A DNA stretch of 64,000 nt. Origin: an uncultured Isosphaeraceae bacterium. Its GTDB lineage: Bacteria; Planctomycetota; Planctomycetia; Isosphaerales; Isosphaeraceae. The notes under the pieces are model-generated. The model was not told where the DNA came from. It searched no databases and worked only from the letters and a program-made list of their open reading frames with translations. Position 1 is the stretch's first letter. Every line of letters starts with the position of its first letter. Location of the stretch: NCBI GenBank assembly GCA_945957605.1, contig CAMFLR010000007.1:310001-374000 (forward strand), given 5' to 3'. The position numbers and the translations under genes were made by a program. Positions 1 to 10,297 of this stretch are shown one piece after another.

Positions 1-3000
1 GACGCTGGATACGCCTCGCGCGAATTTGCTCGCGAGCGGACTGCAGTGGTGCTTGGCATGGGTGGCGGCGCCGCACAGCTTGCGATGGGTTACGCGTTCC
101 GATCGTACCTGCCGATGCTCGAAACTGTGGCGCCGGAAGCGGGAGCCGAAGCACGCGAGAAGGCGGCGGAATACCTTCCCGAGTGGACTGAGGATTCGTT
201 TCCCGGCTTCCTTTTGAATGTCGCGGCGGGACGGATTGCCAATCGCTTTGATCTTGGGGGGGCGAATTACACGGTCGACGCCGCGTGCGGTTCCTCACTC
301 GCAGCAGCCTCGCTCGCGGTTCGTGAACTGGAAACCGGCACGGCCGACATGGTCATTCTTGGCGGTGCCGACACCGTTCAAAATCCACTCACGTATCTCG
401 CGTTTAGCAAGACGCACGCGTTTTCTCCTCGCGGACGATGCCGGCCTTTCGATGCATCGGCCGATGGAATCGTGATTAGCGAAGGTGTCGGTGTTGTTGT
501 GCTCAAACGTCTGGCTGATGCCGAACGCGACGGCGACCGAATTTATGCCGTGATCAAGGGGCTGGGAACGTCGAGCGATGGCCGAGCGCGTGGCCTGACT
601 GCGCCGAATCCTGAAGGCCAGACGCGGGCACTCGTCCGCGCGTACGAGAAGTCGGGCGTCGATCCCGCAACGCTCGGCTACATTGAGGCGCATGGTACCG
701 GAACGGCCGTGGGCGATGTCGTCGAAATCAACGCCCTTTCTCAGTTGCTCTCCCATGCCGGCGCGGAGCCCGCAGGTTGTGCAGTGGGATCAGTCAAGTC
801 GATGATCGGTCACACCAAGTGCGCAGCAGGCCTGGCCGGGTTGATCAACGCATCGCTCGCATTGCATCATCGCACCTTGCCGCCGACCATCGGCGTCGAC
901 GAATTGAATCCAAAGATCGACCTCGTGAATGGCCCGCTCCGCGTGAGCACTCAGCCGCGCCCTTGGTTCCACAGTGAGACGGAACATCCGCGAAGAGCAG
1001 GGGTGAGTGCCTTCGGCTTCGGTGGCACGAACTTTCATGCAGTGCTCGAGTCGTATGAGCATAATCTCGCACCTGCGACTGCCCCCGTTTCCGAATGGCC
1101 TGCGGAACTGTTGCTCTGGCGCGCTGAAACTCCGGGAGAAATCGGATCAGCAATCGACGGGCTATTGCACGCGATCGAATCCGGGGCGACTCCTCGATTG
1201 CGCGACCTGGCGCGAACTCTTGCCAGCAAATTCGAAGCGACGACGACTGCGTCTTACGCGACGCTTGCAATCGTCGCCGCGTCGCTCGAAGATCTTGTCG
1301 AAAAATGCAAGCGCGTACGGACGACGATTGATTCCGGGGAGCGCGAACTGAATGATCCCAAGGGAGTTTACTTCGCTGCGAGCCGGCATTTTTCGGCAGA
1401 GGACGTAGCGTTTGTCTTCCCCGGACAGGGCTCGCAATCGCTCGACATGCTCGCGGATCTCGCTCTTGTGTTTCCTGAATTGCGGGAAAGTTTCGAGCAG
1501 TTTGACCGCACGTTGATCGGTATTGGGCGAAGTGCGATTACGCCCAAAATCTTCCCGAGCACAACGCTTGGCCATCCGGCGCGTGAGGCCGCGCGCCTAG
1601 CACTCATGGCTACGGACGTTGCTCAACCAGCAATTGGAGCGGCGTCAGTTGGCCTCTTGAAGTTGCTGGCCCGTCTAGGAATAAAGCCGGCCGCCGTGGC
1701 CGGGCACAGCTATGGTGAGTTGGTGGCATTGCACGCGTCTGCCAATCTTTCAGTCGAAGCACTCGCCGAACTGTCTGAAGCACGCGGGCGATTCATGAAC
1801 GAGGCGGCTGGCACGAATTCCGGTTCGATGTCGGCCCTAGCTGCTTCCGCGGACGTTGTAAAAGAACTCATTGATGACAATCATTCGGTTGTCATCGCGA
1901 ATCATAATGGCCCGCGTCAGACGGTGATTTCGGGCGATCGTGATGCAGTCACGCAGGTTGTCGAGCGAGCCCGTTCTCAGGGTATTCGCACCTTCGACTT
2001 ACCTACCGCCCGTGCCTTTCATTCGCCCGCGGTTGTCTTTGCCTCGGCGCCGTTCCGCGAACTCGCAGAGCAGAGATTGCGCGACGGGGCAAGAATCCCG
2101 GTCTATGCGAACGTCGATGCGAGTGTTCATGTCGATGATGCCGGCGAGATTGCGGATCGTTTGGGGCGACACATCGCGTCGCCGGTGCGCTTTGAAGAGA
2201 TGATCCATGCGATGCGTAAGGACGGCAGCAAGCTGTTCATCGAGGTTGGGCCCGGACGCATTCTGACCCCATTGATTCAATCGATCGTCGGTGAAACGGA
2301 TTCGCTGGTAGTCGCGTGCGACGCTCCTGGCCGCGCGGGAATTCCTACGCTGCTGCAACTTCTCGGTCGACTCGTGGCGGCGGGGCTAAAGTTTCGCCCC
2401 ACGGAGTTGTTCGAAGGTCGCGAGGCCAGGCTGCTCGATCTCGCGAAATTGCCGGCCGGTGACGGTTCGCCTGCGCTTCCGCCGTCGACGTGGATGGTCA
2501 ACGGTTCGCGTGTCCGGCCGATCAATGGTCCGGAGCCGAAACGGCTCGACCTGGGACGCGTCGTGCCAAACGGGAATACCAACCACAAACTCGAGAAATC
2601 GATCGAACGCAACGGTAAGAACGGCGATCATTCGACGCTGTTGGCGGGACGACGTAATGGTTCGATGCCGACACAGCCGATGAACAAAGATAAACATTCT
2701 AGCAATGGAACTCATTCCGTGGGCGAATCGACAAACGGCCATCACTCCGCCCCCCGCATCGACTTTGGGTCAACGGATTCGACGCCCACCATGGATCACA
2801 CCACTCCGACGTCCAACGGACACGCAAAGGCACGGAATGGCCTGGATAACTTGTCGACTTCCGACGACGCGCGTGTGATGGAAGCGTTCCAGGAAACAAT
2901 GCGGAATTTCCTCGAGGTGCAGCAGGCCACGATGGCCGCTTACCTCAATCGCGGCGCGAGCGCGCCATCAATCGCGCCGCCAACGTTTGCGCCTACTGCT

Positions 3001-5100
3001 GCTGCTGCTGCTGCTGCTGCGCCGACGCCAAAGCCTGAATCTGCCGCATCGGCTCGCCCCGTCGTTCGTCCGTCCACGCCTCCGCCAACTGTGGCGAAAC
3101 CCGCGGCCCTACCGGAAAAACCAGCGGTTGCGAAACCTACGAAAGAACAAGCGATTGCGCCGCCGATACCTTCGCCTTCGGCAACGAAGAAGGCGACCGT
3201 GGTCGATCGGTTGCTCGAGATCGTCCGCGATCGCACCGGTTACCCGGCCGAAATGCTCAAGTTGGACCTCGATCTCGAAGCCGATCTTGGTATCGATTCG
3301 ATCAAACGGGTCGAAATTCTTGGAACGTTGCGCGAGACCGTCGATGGTCTGGAAGCCGTGACCGATTCGTCTCTCATGGACGGATTGACACGTGCAAAAA
3401 CGCTAGGCGAAATCATTACGCGGGTCGAAGCGGTGCTTGCCAAGACTTCGCCGCGGAAGGCAGTCGATATTGAAAAAAAAGAGTCGACCGTCCCATCGAA
3501 CGCTAGCAGCATCCAACGACTGCGAGTCGAACCTGTAAACGCTCCTCTGGGCAAAGACTGCACAGGATTGCTGCCGGGCGGAACGGTTGTAATCACGGAT
3601 GATGGTCGTGGAGTCGCCTCAGCAGTTGCAGACTTGTTCCTGCAACGCGATCATCGCGTCGCCCTGATTCAACCGAGCTCGACGGAATTGGGATCGCCGA
3701 CTGCCGTCGAAGCCACGCTCGCCGCGATTCGAACAAAGGGGCCGATTGCTGGTCTGGTTCATGCCTTGCCGTTGCGAAACGCGGCTGCGGCCGGACTCGA
3801 TCCGTCGAAGTGGCACGATCGCCTGCGTGACGAGCTACAAGGATTGTTTCATCTCGCCCGCGCCACGGCAGAAGACCTTGAAGCGGCAAGCCATGCGGGT
3901 GGTTCGTGTCTCATTGCTGCAACTGCGCTCGGGGGCAAACTTGGCTCGGCAGGGATGAACGATCACGCGTTCGCTGGACATGGCGGTGTCGCCGGCTTGG
4001 TAAAAACACTTGCACGTGAGTGGCCGAGCATTCGGACGCGCATTGTCGATACTGATATAAGCCTGCCAATGAGTGAGATTGCGAAGCAACTTGTTACCGA
4101 AGCATTGACCGACGATGGCTGGCCCGAGGTTGGATACGCGAACGGGAAGCGACTGCGCCTGGCGACAGTGCCAGCGGCGCTACAATCGCACGAGCCAGGC
4201 TTTGAACTCAGGCCGGGAGATCCCGTCCTGGTTACGGGCGGCGCACGGGGAATTACTGCGGCCGTTTCGTTAGCACTCGCGAAGAAGTGGCGGCCGACAC
4301 TCCTGTTACTTGGGTCCAGCCCCGCGCCGCGCGATACTGAAGATCCAATCACCGCGAGCTTGACGTCGGCTACGGAACTCAAAGCTGCTCTTCACGGACG
4401 GTTGCGCAGGAACCAGAGCGAGGTCGGCCCGGCCGATGTCGAGCGTGCTTATCGGGCGTTGCGTAACGAACGTTCGATTCGCGAAACGCTTCGCGGTATT
4501 CGCGACGCGGGAGCGACGGTGGAATACGCATCGGCCGACGTTCGCTCACTCGATGCCTTGTCGCCAGTTCTGTCAAACTGGCGCAAGCGGTATGGCAATC
4601 CTGTGGGATTGGTTCACGGCGCGGGGGTGATCCACGACAAGCTGCTTCGCGACAAAACACCCGAATCGTTCGATCGCGTATTTGGCACGAAGCTCGATGG
4701 TGCGCTCAATCTCGCGCGTCTGCTCGAAGCCGACACTTTGAAGTTCACCGCGCTCTTTTCTTCGATCGCTGGGCGTTTTGGCAACAAGGGGCAAACCGAC
4801 TACGCGGCTGCGAATGAGACGCTCAACAAACTTGGCCTCTGGCTTGATACGCGTTGGAAAGGCCGCGTGGTTTCGTTCATCTGGGGGCCGTGGTCGGGCG
4901 TTGGGATGGTTTCGGAACTCGAAGGTCATCTGGGACGTCGAGGCCTCGGCATGATCACGCCGGACCAAGGTTGTGATGCTGTGATTCGCGAGTTGCAGTT
5001 TGGCCGGAAGGGCGAGGTCGAGGTTGTCATCGCGAGTGAACTTGGTTCGCTCGACGAGCCGTTACGCCCACGCTCGGCTGTGTCTGAGGTGGCGCGATGA
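1..5100 (+). CDS. PfaA/HglE-like lipid/polyketide synthase, KS-AT-ACP-KR (5' partial)
   Basis: This multidomain synthase condenses and reduces acyl chains on a carrier domain, as in polyunsaturated-fatty-acid or heterocyst-glycolipid synthases. The frame is open from base 1, so the N-terminus lies outside the window; residues here count from the first codon. The ketosynthase has its active-site Cys in VDAACGSS (codon 286-288), His in EAHGTGT and His in GHTKCAAG. The acyltransferase has FPGQGSQ and GHSYGE (Ser570). Asn/Gly-rich and Ala/Pro-rich linkers (including eight Ala in a row) lead to one carrier domain, DLGIDSIKRVEIL with Ser1100. The C-terminal ketoreductase has LVTGGARGI and a Ser/Tyr1601/Asn active site (GQTDYAAANE). 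PfaA proteins usually carry several carrier domains, whereas this one has one. The stop overlaps the next start as ATGA, indicating translational coupling. The domain calls are firm, but the product is unknown. Confidence 0.93.
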   Translation, partial: DAGYASREFARERTAVVLGMGGGAAQLAMGYAFRSYLPMLETVAPEAGAEAREKAAEYLPEWTEDSFPGFLLNVAAGRIANRFDLGGANYTVDAACGSSLAAASLAVRELETGTADMVILGGADTVQNPLTYLAFSKTHAFSPRGRCRPFDASADGIVISEGVGVVVLKRLADAERDGDRIYAVIKGLGTSSDGRARGLTAPNPEGQTRALVRAYEKSGVDPATLGYIEAHGTGTAVGDVVEINALSQLLSHAGAEPAGCAVGSVKSMIGHTKCAAGLAGLINASLALHHRTLPPTIGVDELNPKIDLVNGPLRVSTQPRPWFHSETEHPRRAGVSAFGFGGTNFHAVLESYEHNLAPATAPVSEWPAELLLWRAETPGEIGSAIDGLLHAIESGATPRLRDLARTLASKFEATTTASYATLAIVAASLEDLVEKCKRVRTTIDSGERELNDPKGVYFAASRHFSAEDVAFVFPGQGSQSLDMLADLALVFPELRESFEQFDRTLIGIGRSAITPKIFPSTTLGHPAREAARLALMATDVAQPAIGAASVGLLKLLARLGIKPAAVAGHSYGELVALHASANLSVEALAELSEARGRFMNEAAGTNSGSMSALAASADVVKELIDDNHSVVIANHNGPRQTVISGDRDAVTQVVERARSQGIRTFDLPTARAFHSPAVVFASAPFRELAEQRLRDGARIPVYANVDASVHVDDAGEIADRLGRHIASPVRFEEMIHAMRKDGSKLFIEVGPGRILTPLIQSIVGETDSLVVACDAPGRAGIPTLLQLLGRLVAAGLKFRPTELFEGREARLLDLAKLPAGDGSPALPPSTWMVNGSRVRPINGPEPKRLDLGRVVPNGNTNHKLEKSIERNGKNGDHSTLLAGRRNGSMPTQPMNKDKHSSNGTHSVGESTNGHHSAPRIDFGSTDSTPTMDHTTPTSNGHAKARNGLDNLSTSDDARVMEAFQETMRNFLEVQQATMAAYLNRGASAPSIAPPTFAPTAAAAAAAAPTPKPESAASARPVVRPSTPPPTVAKPAALPEKPAVAKPTKEQAIAPPIPSPSATKKATVVDRLLEIVRDRTGYPAEMLKLDLDLEADLGIDSIKRVEILGTLRETVDGLEAVTDSSLMDGLTRAKTLGEIITRVEAVLAKTSPRKAVDIEKKESTVPSNASSIQRLRVEPVNAPLGKDCTGLLPGGTVVITDDGRGVASAVADLFLQRDHRVALIQPSSTELGSPTAVEATLAAIRTKGPIAGLVHALPLRNAAAAGLDPSKWHDRLRDELQGLFHLARATAEDLEAASHAGGSCLIAATALGGKLGSAGMNDHAFAGHGGVAGLVKTLAREWPSIRTRIVDTDISLPMSEIAKQLVTEALTDDGWPEVGYANGKRLRLATVPAALQSHEPGFELRPGDPVLVTGGARGITAAVSLALAKKWRPTLLLLGSSPAPRDTEDPITASLTSATELKAALHGRLRRNQSEVGPADVERAYRALRNERSIRETLRGIRDAGATVEYASADVRSLDALSPVLSNWRKRYGNPVGLVHGAGVIHDKLLRDKTPESFDRVFGTKLDGALNLARLLEADTLKFTALFSSIAGRFGNKGQTDYAAANETLNKLGLWLDTRWKGRVVSFIWGPWSGVGMVSELEGHLGRRGLGMITPDQGCDAVIRELQFGRKGEVEVVIASELGSLDEPLRPRSAVSEVAR

Positions 5101-8100
5101 ACCGACGTGGGAGGCCGCTTGACCTCGCGATCGTCGGCATGGCTTGCCGGTTTCCGGGCGCAGACAATTTGCAAGCGTTCTGGCGCAATGTGCAGGATGG
5201 TTCGGTACACATCGGGGAAGTGCCTGCCGATCGCTGGAACGCGGATCACTTTTTCGCGCCGGAATCACGCTCACCTGGTCGCGTGAGTGGCCGTGTTGGA
5301 GGCTATCTCGACTCGCCGATCGCCTTCGATGCGGCGTCGTTCGGTGTCATGCCGTTGACAGTTGAAGGCGGCGAGCCCGAGCAGTTTTTGATCCTTGATA
5401 CAGCACGCGAAGCGCTCAAGGACGCCGGGCTGGGAAACGGTGTGCCGGATGGTCGGCGAGTGGAAGTGATCGTTGGGCGTGGGAATTACTTCAATCGCGG
5501 CAATCTCACGCGACTGCAACATGGCCGGATCATCGAGCAAACGGTGGCAATTCTTCAGTCGGTTCACCCCGAGTGGACGGAAGCCGATCTCGATGAAATT
5601 CGCGACGATCTTCGCTCGAAACTGCCGCCGTTCGAAGCAGCGACAATTCCGGGACAACTCACGAACGCTACAGCCGGCCGAGTGGCTGATCGGTTCAACT
5701 TTCGTGGCGCAAGCTACGTGATTGATGCCGCAAGTGCTTCGGCACTCGTCGCGCTTGAACATGCAGGGCGAGCGCTGGGCAGCGGTAGGGTTGATATGGT
5801 TGTCGTGGGCGCTGTTTATGTTCAGCCCGACGTCGATTTTCCGATGGTGTTTTCGCAACTTCGCGGGCTCTCGCAGTCTGGGCGTTCGCGTCCCTTTTGC
5901 GCCGACGCCGACGGGATGGTTCCGGGTGAAGGCGTGGGTGTGCTGATCATCAAACGCTTGCGCGATGCAGAACGCGACGGAGATCGTGTTTATGCCGTTG
6001 TAAAAGGTGTCGGCGTGGCGAGCGATGGACGCGGCCCGGGATTGGCCGCTCCTGATGCACGCGGACATCTTCGTGCGATGCGACGGGCCTATCGTGCCGC
6101 AGCAGTTGATCCGGGGAGCGTTGCGCTCTTCGAAGGGCATGGCATCGGTTTGCCGACGTCCGATCGTGCCGAGCTGAAGGCCCTGCGAAAGTTGCTCACT
6201 GGCGGTACATCGAAGAGATCGCGATACATCGGTGCAGTTTCGAGCCAAATTGGCCATGCGATGCCCGCAGCGGGAATGGCCGGGTTGATCAAAGCCGCGC
6301 TCGCCTTGCATCATCGAGTTATTCCGGTCAGCCTTGGGGCGTGCGAACCGGGCTCGATGCTAAAAGACCAGAGCGACTGGTTGGTGATGAACCCGCTCAC
6401 TCGTCCCTGGATCAACGGCGAATCAACTCCGCGGCGCGCCGGTGTCAACGCATTCGGATTCGCCGGCGTGAATGCGCATGCTGTGCTGGAAGAGCATTCG
6501 GCCAGTGCCGATGGTATGACAGCCGGCGCGATGCCGAACTGGCCAACGGAAGCAATTCTGCTCTCTGCTCCCGATCGAACTCAATTAATTGCGCGAATAA
6601 ATGAACTCGTAAATCAGCTTGAAAGAAACAGTCACCTTGGGCTCAAGGATGTCGCGTTTACACTAGCCAAGAAGCCAGAACAAGCGACACATCCAGCGAG
6701 GCTCGGCGTTCTCGCCGCATCGATTGAGGAACTTGTAACCAGGTTGCGGCAGGCAGTTACGCGTCTTGCGGATCCCAAATGCACGGCGATTCGAGACGGC
6801 CGCGGCATCTATTTCTGGGCTGAGCCGTTGGCTGCAACGGGAAAGGTCGCATTCCTGTTTCCTGGCGAAGGCTCGCCCTATCCGGGCATGCTCGCCGACC
6901 TTTGCCCGCATTTCCCCGAACTACGTGCCGTGCTCGACACATCCGATCAAATCGCGATGAATCACGGCGCACACATCCTGCCGAGCGAATTGCTGTATTC
7001 GTCGAATGATGGAGCTGTTACAGACGCGGCTGAAGCATCAAGCGTGGTCAATATGGTGCTTTCCTCGCAATGGGGACTGTACCAACTTCTAATGGGGCTT
7101 GGGTTGCGTCCCGGCGGAATCGTCGGCCATTCCAGCGGCGAATTCCTCGCGCTTGCGGCGGCGAATGTCATCGAGGTAAATGACGACTTCAAACAATCGC
7201 TCGGCGACCTTGGCGCGATCTTCGAAGCTGCGCAGCGGAATGCCACAGGCGAAGCTCAGCTTGTGGGAGTGGCTACCAGTCGAGAACGCGTCGAAGCTGT
7301 GATCAAGGAAACATTGTCAAAGGTTTCGATCGCGATTGACAATTGCCCGCATCAAGTCGTCATCGCCGGAACTGAGGACGCTCTTGCTCCTGCGCTTCAA
7401 GCCTTCAAGGATTCGGGGATAATCTTCGACCGCTTGCCGATGGCGCATGCGTATCACACGTCGAGTTTTGAATGCTTGATGCCGCCGGTTCGACAGTTCT
7501 TCCAAACATTGAACTTGAAATCGCCCGGAATACCGCTTTATTCGTGCTGCTCCGGACGGAGCATGCCGGCGGACGTTGAAGCGGTTCGCACGCTCGCGAT
7601 CGATCAGTGGACGTGTGCAGTCGAGTTTCGTCGTACGATCGAACAAATGCATGATGATGGATATCGTGTTTTTGTGGATGTCGGCGCCCGGGGTAATCTC
7701 GCCGGCTTTGTCGACGACACGCTGCGAGGCAAGGCAAATTTCGCGATTGGCGTGAATCTTCCACGGCGTTCCGGGCTGACGCAACTCAATCATGTTGTAG
7801 CCGCGTTATTTGCACACGGCGTGCACGTCGACGCGACGTTCCTTTTTGCTCGCCGATCGCCTCAGCTCATTGATCTCGCGGCGCCTCCTCCATTGCACAC
7901 TGCTGCGCAAACGATCGAGCTTGGTTTTCCCGAGATGAGTCTGTCACCTGGCCTCGTTTCTCGCCTCAATGCTCGGTCGGTGGTGGAAAACGCCCTTGAC
8001 CAAGATGAGGCTGATCTCGATGAGTCAGTTGTCGAGGAGGCCATGGTTCGCGCCGTGAACCATTCGAGCGTCGCCGAATGGAATGAAGGTCGCGCGAACC

Positions 8101-9986
8101 TCGTCGAGGCGTCTTCGTGGGATGGCGTATCGGAACCGGTCGAAAACCACGACGCCGAAGAAGAACAGTGGGTTAACGAAGACCTGAGCGATATCGATTC
8201 AAACGATCAATCTCAATTTGAAGACGACGAAATCGAGTTCCATTTCACTTCGCGCGATAAGCAAACTGATTCGGCGAATGGTGTTCATTTGCCATGGTCA
8301 GGGGAAGTCGAGCGGTTCGTTGCAGGGCATGAGGTTGAAGCGACGATTGTTCTCGACGCCGCGGGCGACCCTGTCGCCTCTCATCATACGTTTGGCGGCC
8401 GGCGAGTGAGCCACCGCGATCCCTCGAAATTAGGACTGCCGGTTCTGCCCTTTACGGTGATGGCAGAAATGCTCGCGCAGGTCGCCGCGCGATTGTGCCC
8501 ACGGATGCGCGTCATTGGCATGCGTGACGTGCGAGCCCGCAAATGGGTGCGATATGAGGATGAGCCGATTGATCTTCGTGTCGTGGCGCGGGCGCTCGAG
8601 GACCAGCCAGGTTGTATCTCCGCCGCGCTCTACAACATGGTTCGTGATGCGGCGAATCCTGCGGTGGAAGCGATTATTGTTTTCGATGTTGCCAGACCTG
8701 ACCCTGCGGAAGCAACTCTTCCTGAACTGGTCGATTCCCAAATTAGCCGCTTCACCGCGCGGTCGATGTACGAAGAGCAATGGTTGTTCCACGGTCCGCT
8801 GCTGCAAGCCGTAGCAGAAGTCGGCGAGGTTGCTGATGACGGCATTGATGGCGTACTTCGCGTCTTGCCGCGAACGGCGCTCTATCGTGATGCGAGTCTC
8901 GCGCAACCGTTGACTGACCCGATCGTGCTCGATGCTTTTACGCATTTGCTCGGCCTCTGGGGCATGGAGCGTCTTCCGGAAGGAGACGTCATCTTTCCGC
9001 TCAGGCTCGGCTCGCTCGAAATCTTTGGCGATGATCCGCTCGAAGGCGCTGATTGCCCGTGCCGAATTCGAGTCAAAAGCGTGACGCGCCAGCGCGTCAC
9101 TGTTGATGCGGAAGTGCTAAGGCCAGATGGTGGCGTATGGATGCGTCTGACCGACTGGGACGATTGGCGTTTCTACTGGCCCGGACGTTTTCGCGACGTC
9201 TTCCGCCAGCCTGACCGCGTGCTTGTTGGCGAGCCGCTTGCTGATGTCGATTCGAAACAGGGGATCGCGGTTTGGCTCGAACCGCCGGCCGATATGGCCA
9301 AGCCCGTCTGGCGCGATGTTCTTGAAGCGACGCAGCTTTCCGACGTCGAGCGCTCGGGATGTCTGCGACCCGAGGGGCATGATGGGCGCCGTACGCTTCG
9401 GCTTTGGGGGCGAATTGCGGCGAAGGAAGCGGTTCGGCGCGTTTGGCTGGCTGAGGGCTCGCCAGCGGTTTATCCCGCAGATCTTACAATTGAGCCCGAT
9501 GCACTCGGCAAGCCTCGGTTGACGGATGGGCCGATTACGGACGCCTGGAAGCCGGACGTGTCGATTGCGCATGTTGAAGGCGTCGCGGTCGCGATTGCAG
9601 CACGTCAATCAGGTTCGCGCGTTGGTATTGATATTGAGCCCATCGTTGAACGTTCGTCCTCATTTGAAACGCTTGCGTTTTCAGACGACGAGCGAAAGTT
9701 GCTTGATGACGTTTTGCACGACCTACGTGCAGAATGGATTGCGAGATTCTGGTGTGCAAAGGAGGCCGCGGCCAAGGCTGTTGGTGAAGGGTTGATCGGC
9801 GGTCCGAAGACGGTTGCGGTGGTTTCGGCCGATTGGCGCTCGGGAGTAGTGAATGTGGGGCCAGGGAGCGAGTTCGGCGAAGCGTGCAGCAAATCGCTTG
9901 CGGAATTGATTCGCGTTCAAACATGCAAGCGAGGCAACTTCGCCTGGGCCTGGGCTGTTCTTGAACAACGGGAACCGGTTCGATGA
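5097..9986 (+). CDS. Second synthase protein: pseudo-KS, AT, dehydratase-like and C-terminal phosphopantetheinyl transferase
   Basis: This is the partner of the upstream synthase. Residues 1-450 form a ketosynthase fold, but the nucleophile position reads IDAASASAL, with Ser213 in place of Cys. The His motifs (EGHGIG, QIGHAMPAAG) remain, which suggests a decarboxylating or chain-length-factor subunit rather than a condensing one. An acyltransferase follows, with FPGEGSPYPG and GHSSGE (Ser679). Residues about 960-1060 are a strongly acidic linker. Residues about 1070-1360 look like a double-hotdog dehydratase with H-H-T-F-G-G and a later LDAFTH. The C-terminus is a 4'-phosphopantetheinyl transferase (VGIDIE at 1509-1514, FWCAKEAAAKA with Glu1556), presumably the one that primes the Ser1100 carrier and the next small ACP. 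A fused PPTase also occurs in enediyne PKS; PUFA systems usually use a separate PfaE. The start overlaps the preceding stop and the stop overlaps the next start. Confidence 0.92.
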   Translation: MNRRGRPLDLAIVGMACRFPGADNLQAFWRNVQDGSVHIGEVPADRWNADHFFAPESRSPGRVSGRVGGYLDSPIAFDAASFGVMPLTVEGGEPEQFLILDTAREALKDAGLGNGVPDGRRVEVIVGRGNYFNRGNLTRLQHGRIIEQTVAILQSVHPEWTEADLDEIRDDLRSKLPPFEAATIPGQLTNATAGRVADRFNFRGASYVIDAASASALVALEHAGRALGSGRVDMVVVGAVYVQPDVDFPMVFSQLRGLSQSGRSRPFCADADGMVPGEGVGVLIIKRLRDAERDGDRVYAVVKGVGVASDGRGPGLAAPDARGHLRAMRRAYRAAAVDPGSVALFEGHGIGLPTSDRAELKALRKLLTGGTSKRSRYIGAVSSQIGHAMPAAGMAGLIKAALALHHRVIPVSLGACEPGSMLKDQSDWLVMNPLTRPWINGESTPRRAGVNAFGFAGVNAHAVLEEHSASADGMTAGAMPNWPTEAILLSAPDRTQLIARINELVNQLERNSHLGLKDVAFTLAKKPEQATHPARLGVLAASIEELVTRLRQAVTRLADPKCTAIRDGRGIYFWAEPLAATGKVAFLFPGEGSPYPGMLADLCPHFPELRAVLDTSDQIAMNHGAHILPSELLYSSNDGAVTDAAEASSVVNMVLSSQWGLYQLLMGLGLRPGGIVGHSSGEFLALAAANVIEVNDDFKQSLGDLGAIFEAAQRNATGEAQLVGVATSRERVEAVIKETLSKVSIAIDNCPHQVVIAGTEDALAPALQAFKDSGIIFDRLPMAHAYHTSSFECLMPPVRQFFQTLNLKSPGIPLYSCCSGRSMPADVEAVRTLAIDQWTCAVEFRRTIEQMHDDGYRVFVDVGARGNLAGFVDDTLRGKANFAIGVNLPRRSGLTQLNHVVAALFAHGVHVDATFLFARRSPQLIDLAAPPPLHTAAQTIELGFPEMSLSPGLVSRLNARSVVENALDQDEADLDESVVEEAMVRAVNHSSVAEWNEGRANLVEASSWDGVSEPVENHDAEEEQWVNEDLSDIDSNDQSQFEDDEIEFHFTSRDKQTDSANGVHLPWSGEVERFVAGHEVEATIVLDAAGDPVASHHTFGGRRVSHRDPSKLGLPVLPFTVMAEMLAQVAARLCPRMRVIGMRDVRARKWVRYEDEPIDLRVVARALEDQPGCISAALYNMVRDAANPAVEAIIVFDVARPDPAEATLPELVDSQISRFTARSMYEEQWLFHGPLLQAVAEVGEVADDGIDGVLRVLPRTALYRDASLAQPLTDPIVLDAFTHLLGLWGMERLPEGDVIFPLRLGSLEIFGDDPLEGADCPCRIRVKSVTRQRVTVDAEVLRPDGGVWMRLTDWDDWRFYWPGRFRDVFRQPDRVLVGEPLADVDSKQGIAVWLEPPADMAKPVWRDVLEATQLSDVERSGCLRPEGHDGRRTLRLWGRIAAKEAVRRVWLAEGSPAVYPADLTIEPDALGKPRLTDGPITDAWKPDVSIAHVEGVAVAIAARQSGSRVGIDIEPIVERSSSFETLAFSDDERKLLDDVLHDLRAEWIARFWCAKEAAAKAVGEGLIGGPKTVAVVSADWRSGVVNVGPGSEFGEACSKSLAELIRVQTCKRGNFAWAWAVLEQREPVR

Positions 9987-10297
9987 TGTCAAACGATTCA
10001 CGACATGCCGAGATTCTCGCGGAAGTCGCCGGCTTGATGGCGAATTTCCACGGGAGAGAATATCTTGGTGATATCGACGAGAATACACGTTTCTTTGCTG
10101 ATCTGGGGCTGGCGTCGATCGATGCGGTCGTGCTCGGTGAGACCTTGCAGGCCCACTACGGCCAGCCATTGCCGTTTGGCGACCTGATGGCGGAACTCGG
10201 CCGGCGCGAGGATCGCGATCTTACGATGGGCGAACTCGTCGAATTCCTCGCCAAACACCTTGAATCTCGCTCCGAGGGAACGTCATGCCGAAGTTGA
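9983..10297 (+). CDS. Stand-alone acyl carrier protein
   Basis: This 104-residue protein has acyl-carrier character. The phosphopantetheine site reads DLGLASIDAV, with the modifiable Ser in place and the usual hydrophobic residues around it, although the canonical Asp before Ser is replaced by Ala. An acidic N-terminal helix (about residues 8-25) and a C-terminal GELVEFLAKHL helix complete the four-helix pattern. It overlaps the upstream synthase by ATGA and the downstream hydrolase by 13 bases, so the three are co-translated. It probably carries an intermediate to or from the large synthases and is probably primed by the PPTase domain just upstream. A second ATG at 9986 could be the start instead. 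Confidence 0.85.
   Translation: MMSNDSRHAEILAEVAGLMANFHGREYLGDIDENTRFFADLGLASIDAVVLGETLQAHYGQPLPFGDLMAELGRREDRDLTMGELVEFLAKHLESRSEGTSCRS

Noticed and set aside
2998-3021. GCT trinucleotide run that might cause phase variation
   Set aside because: It is an in-frame triplet repeat coding for alanine in a linker, so length changes would not shift the frame; it is a normal Ala-rich linker.
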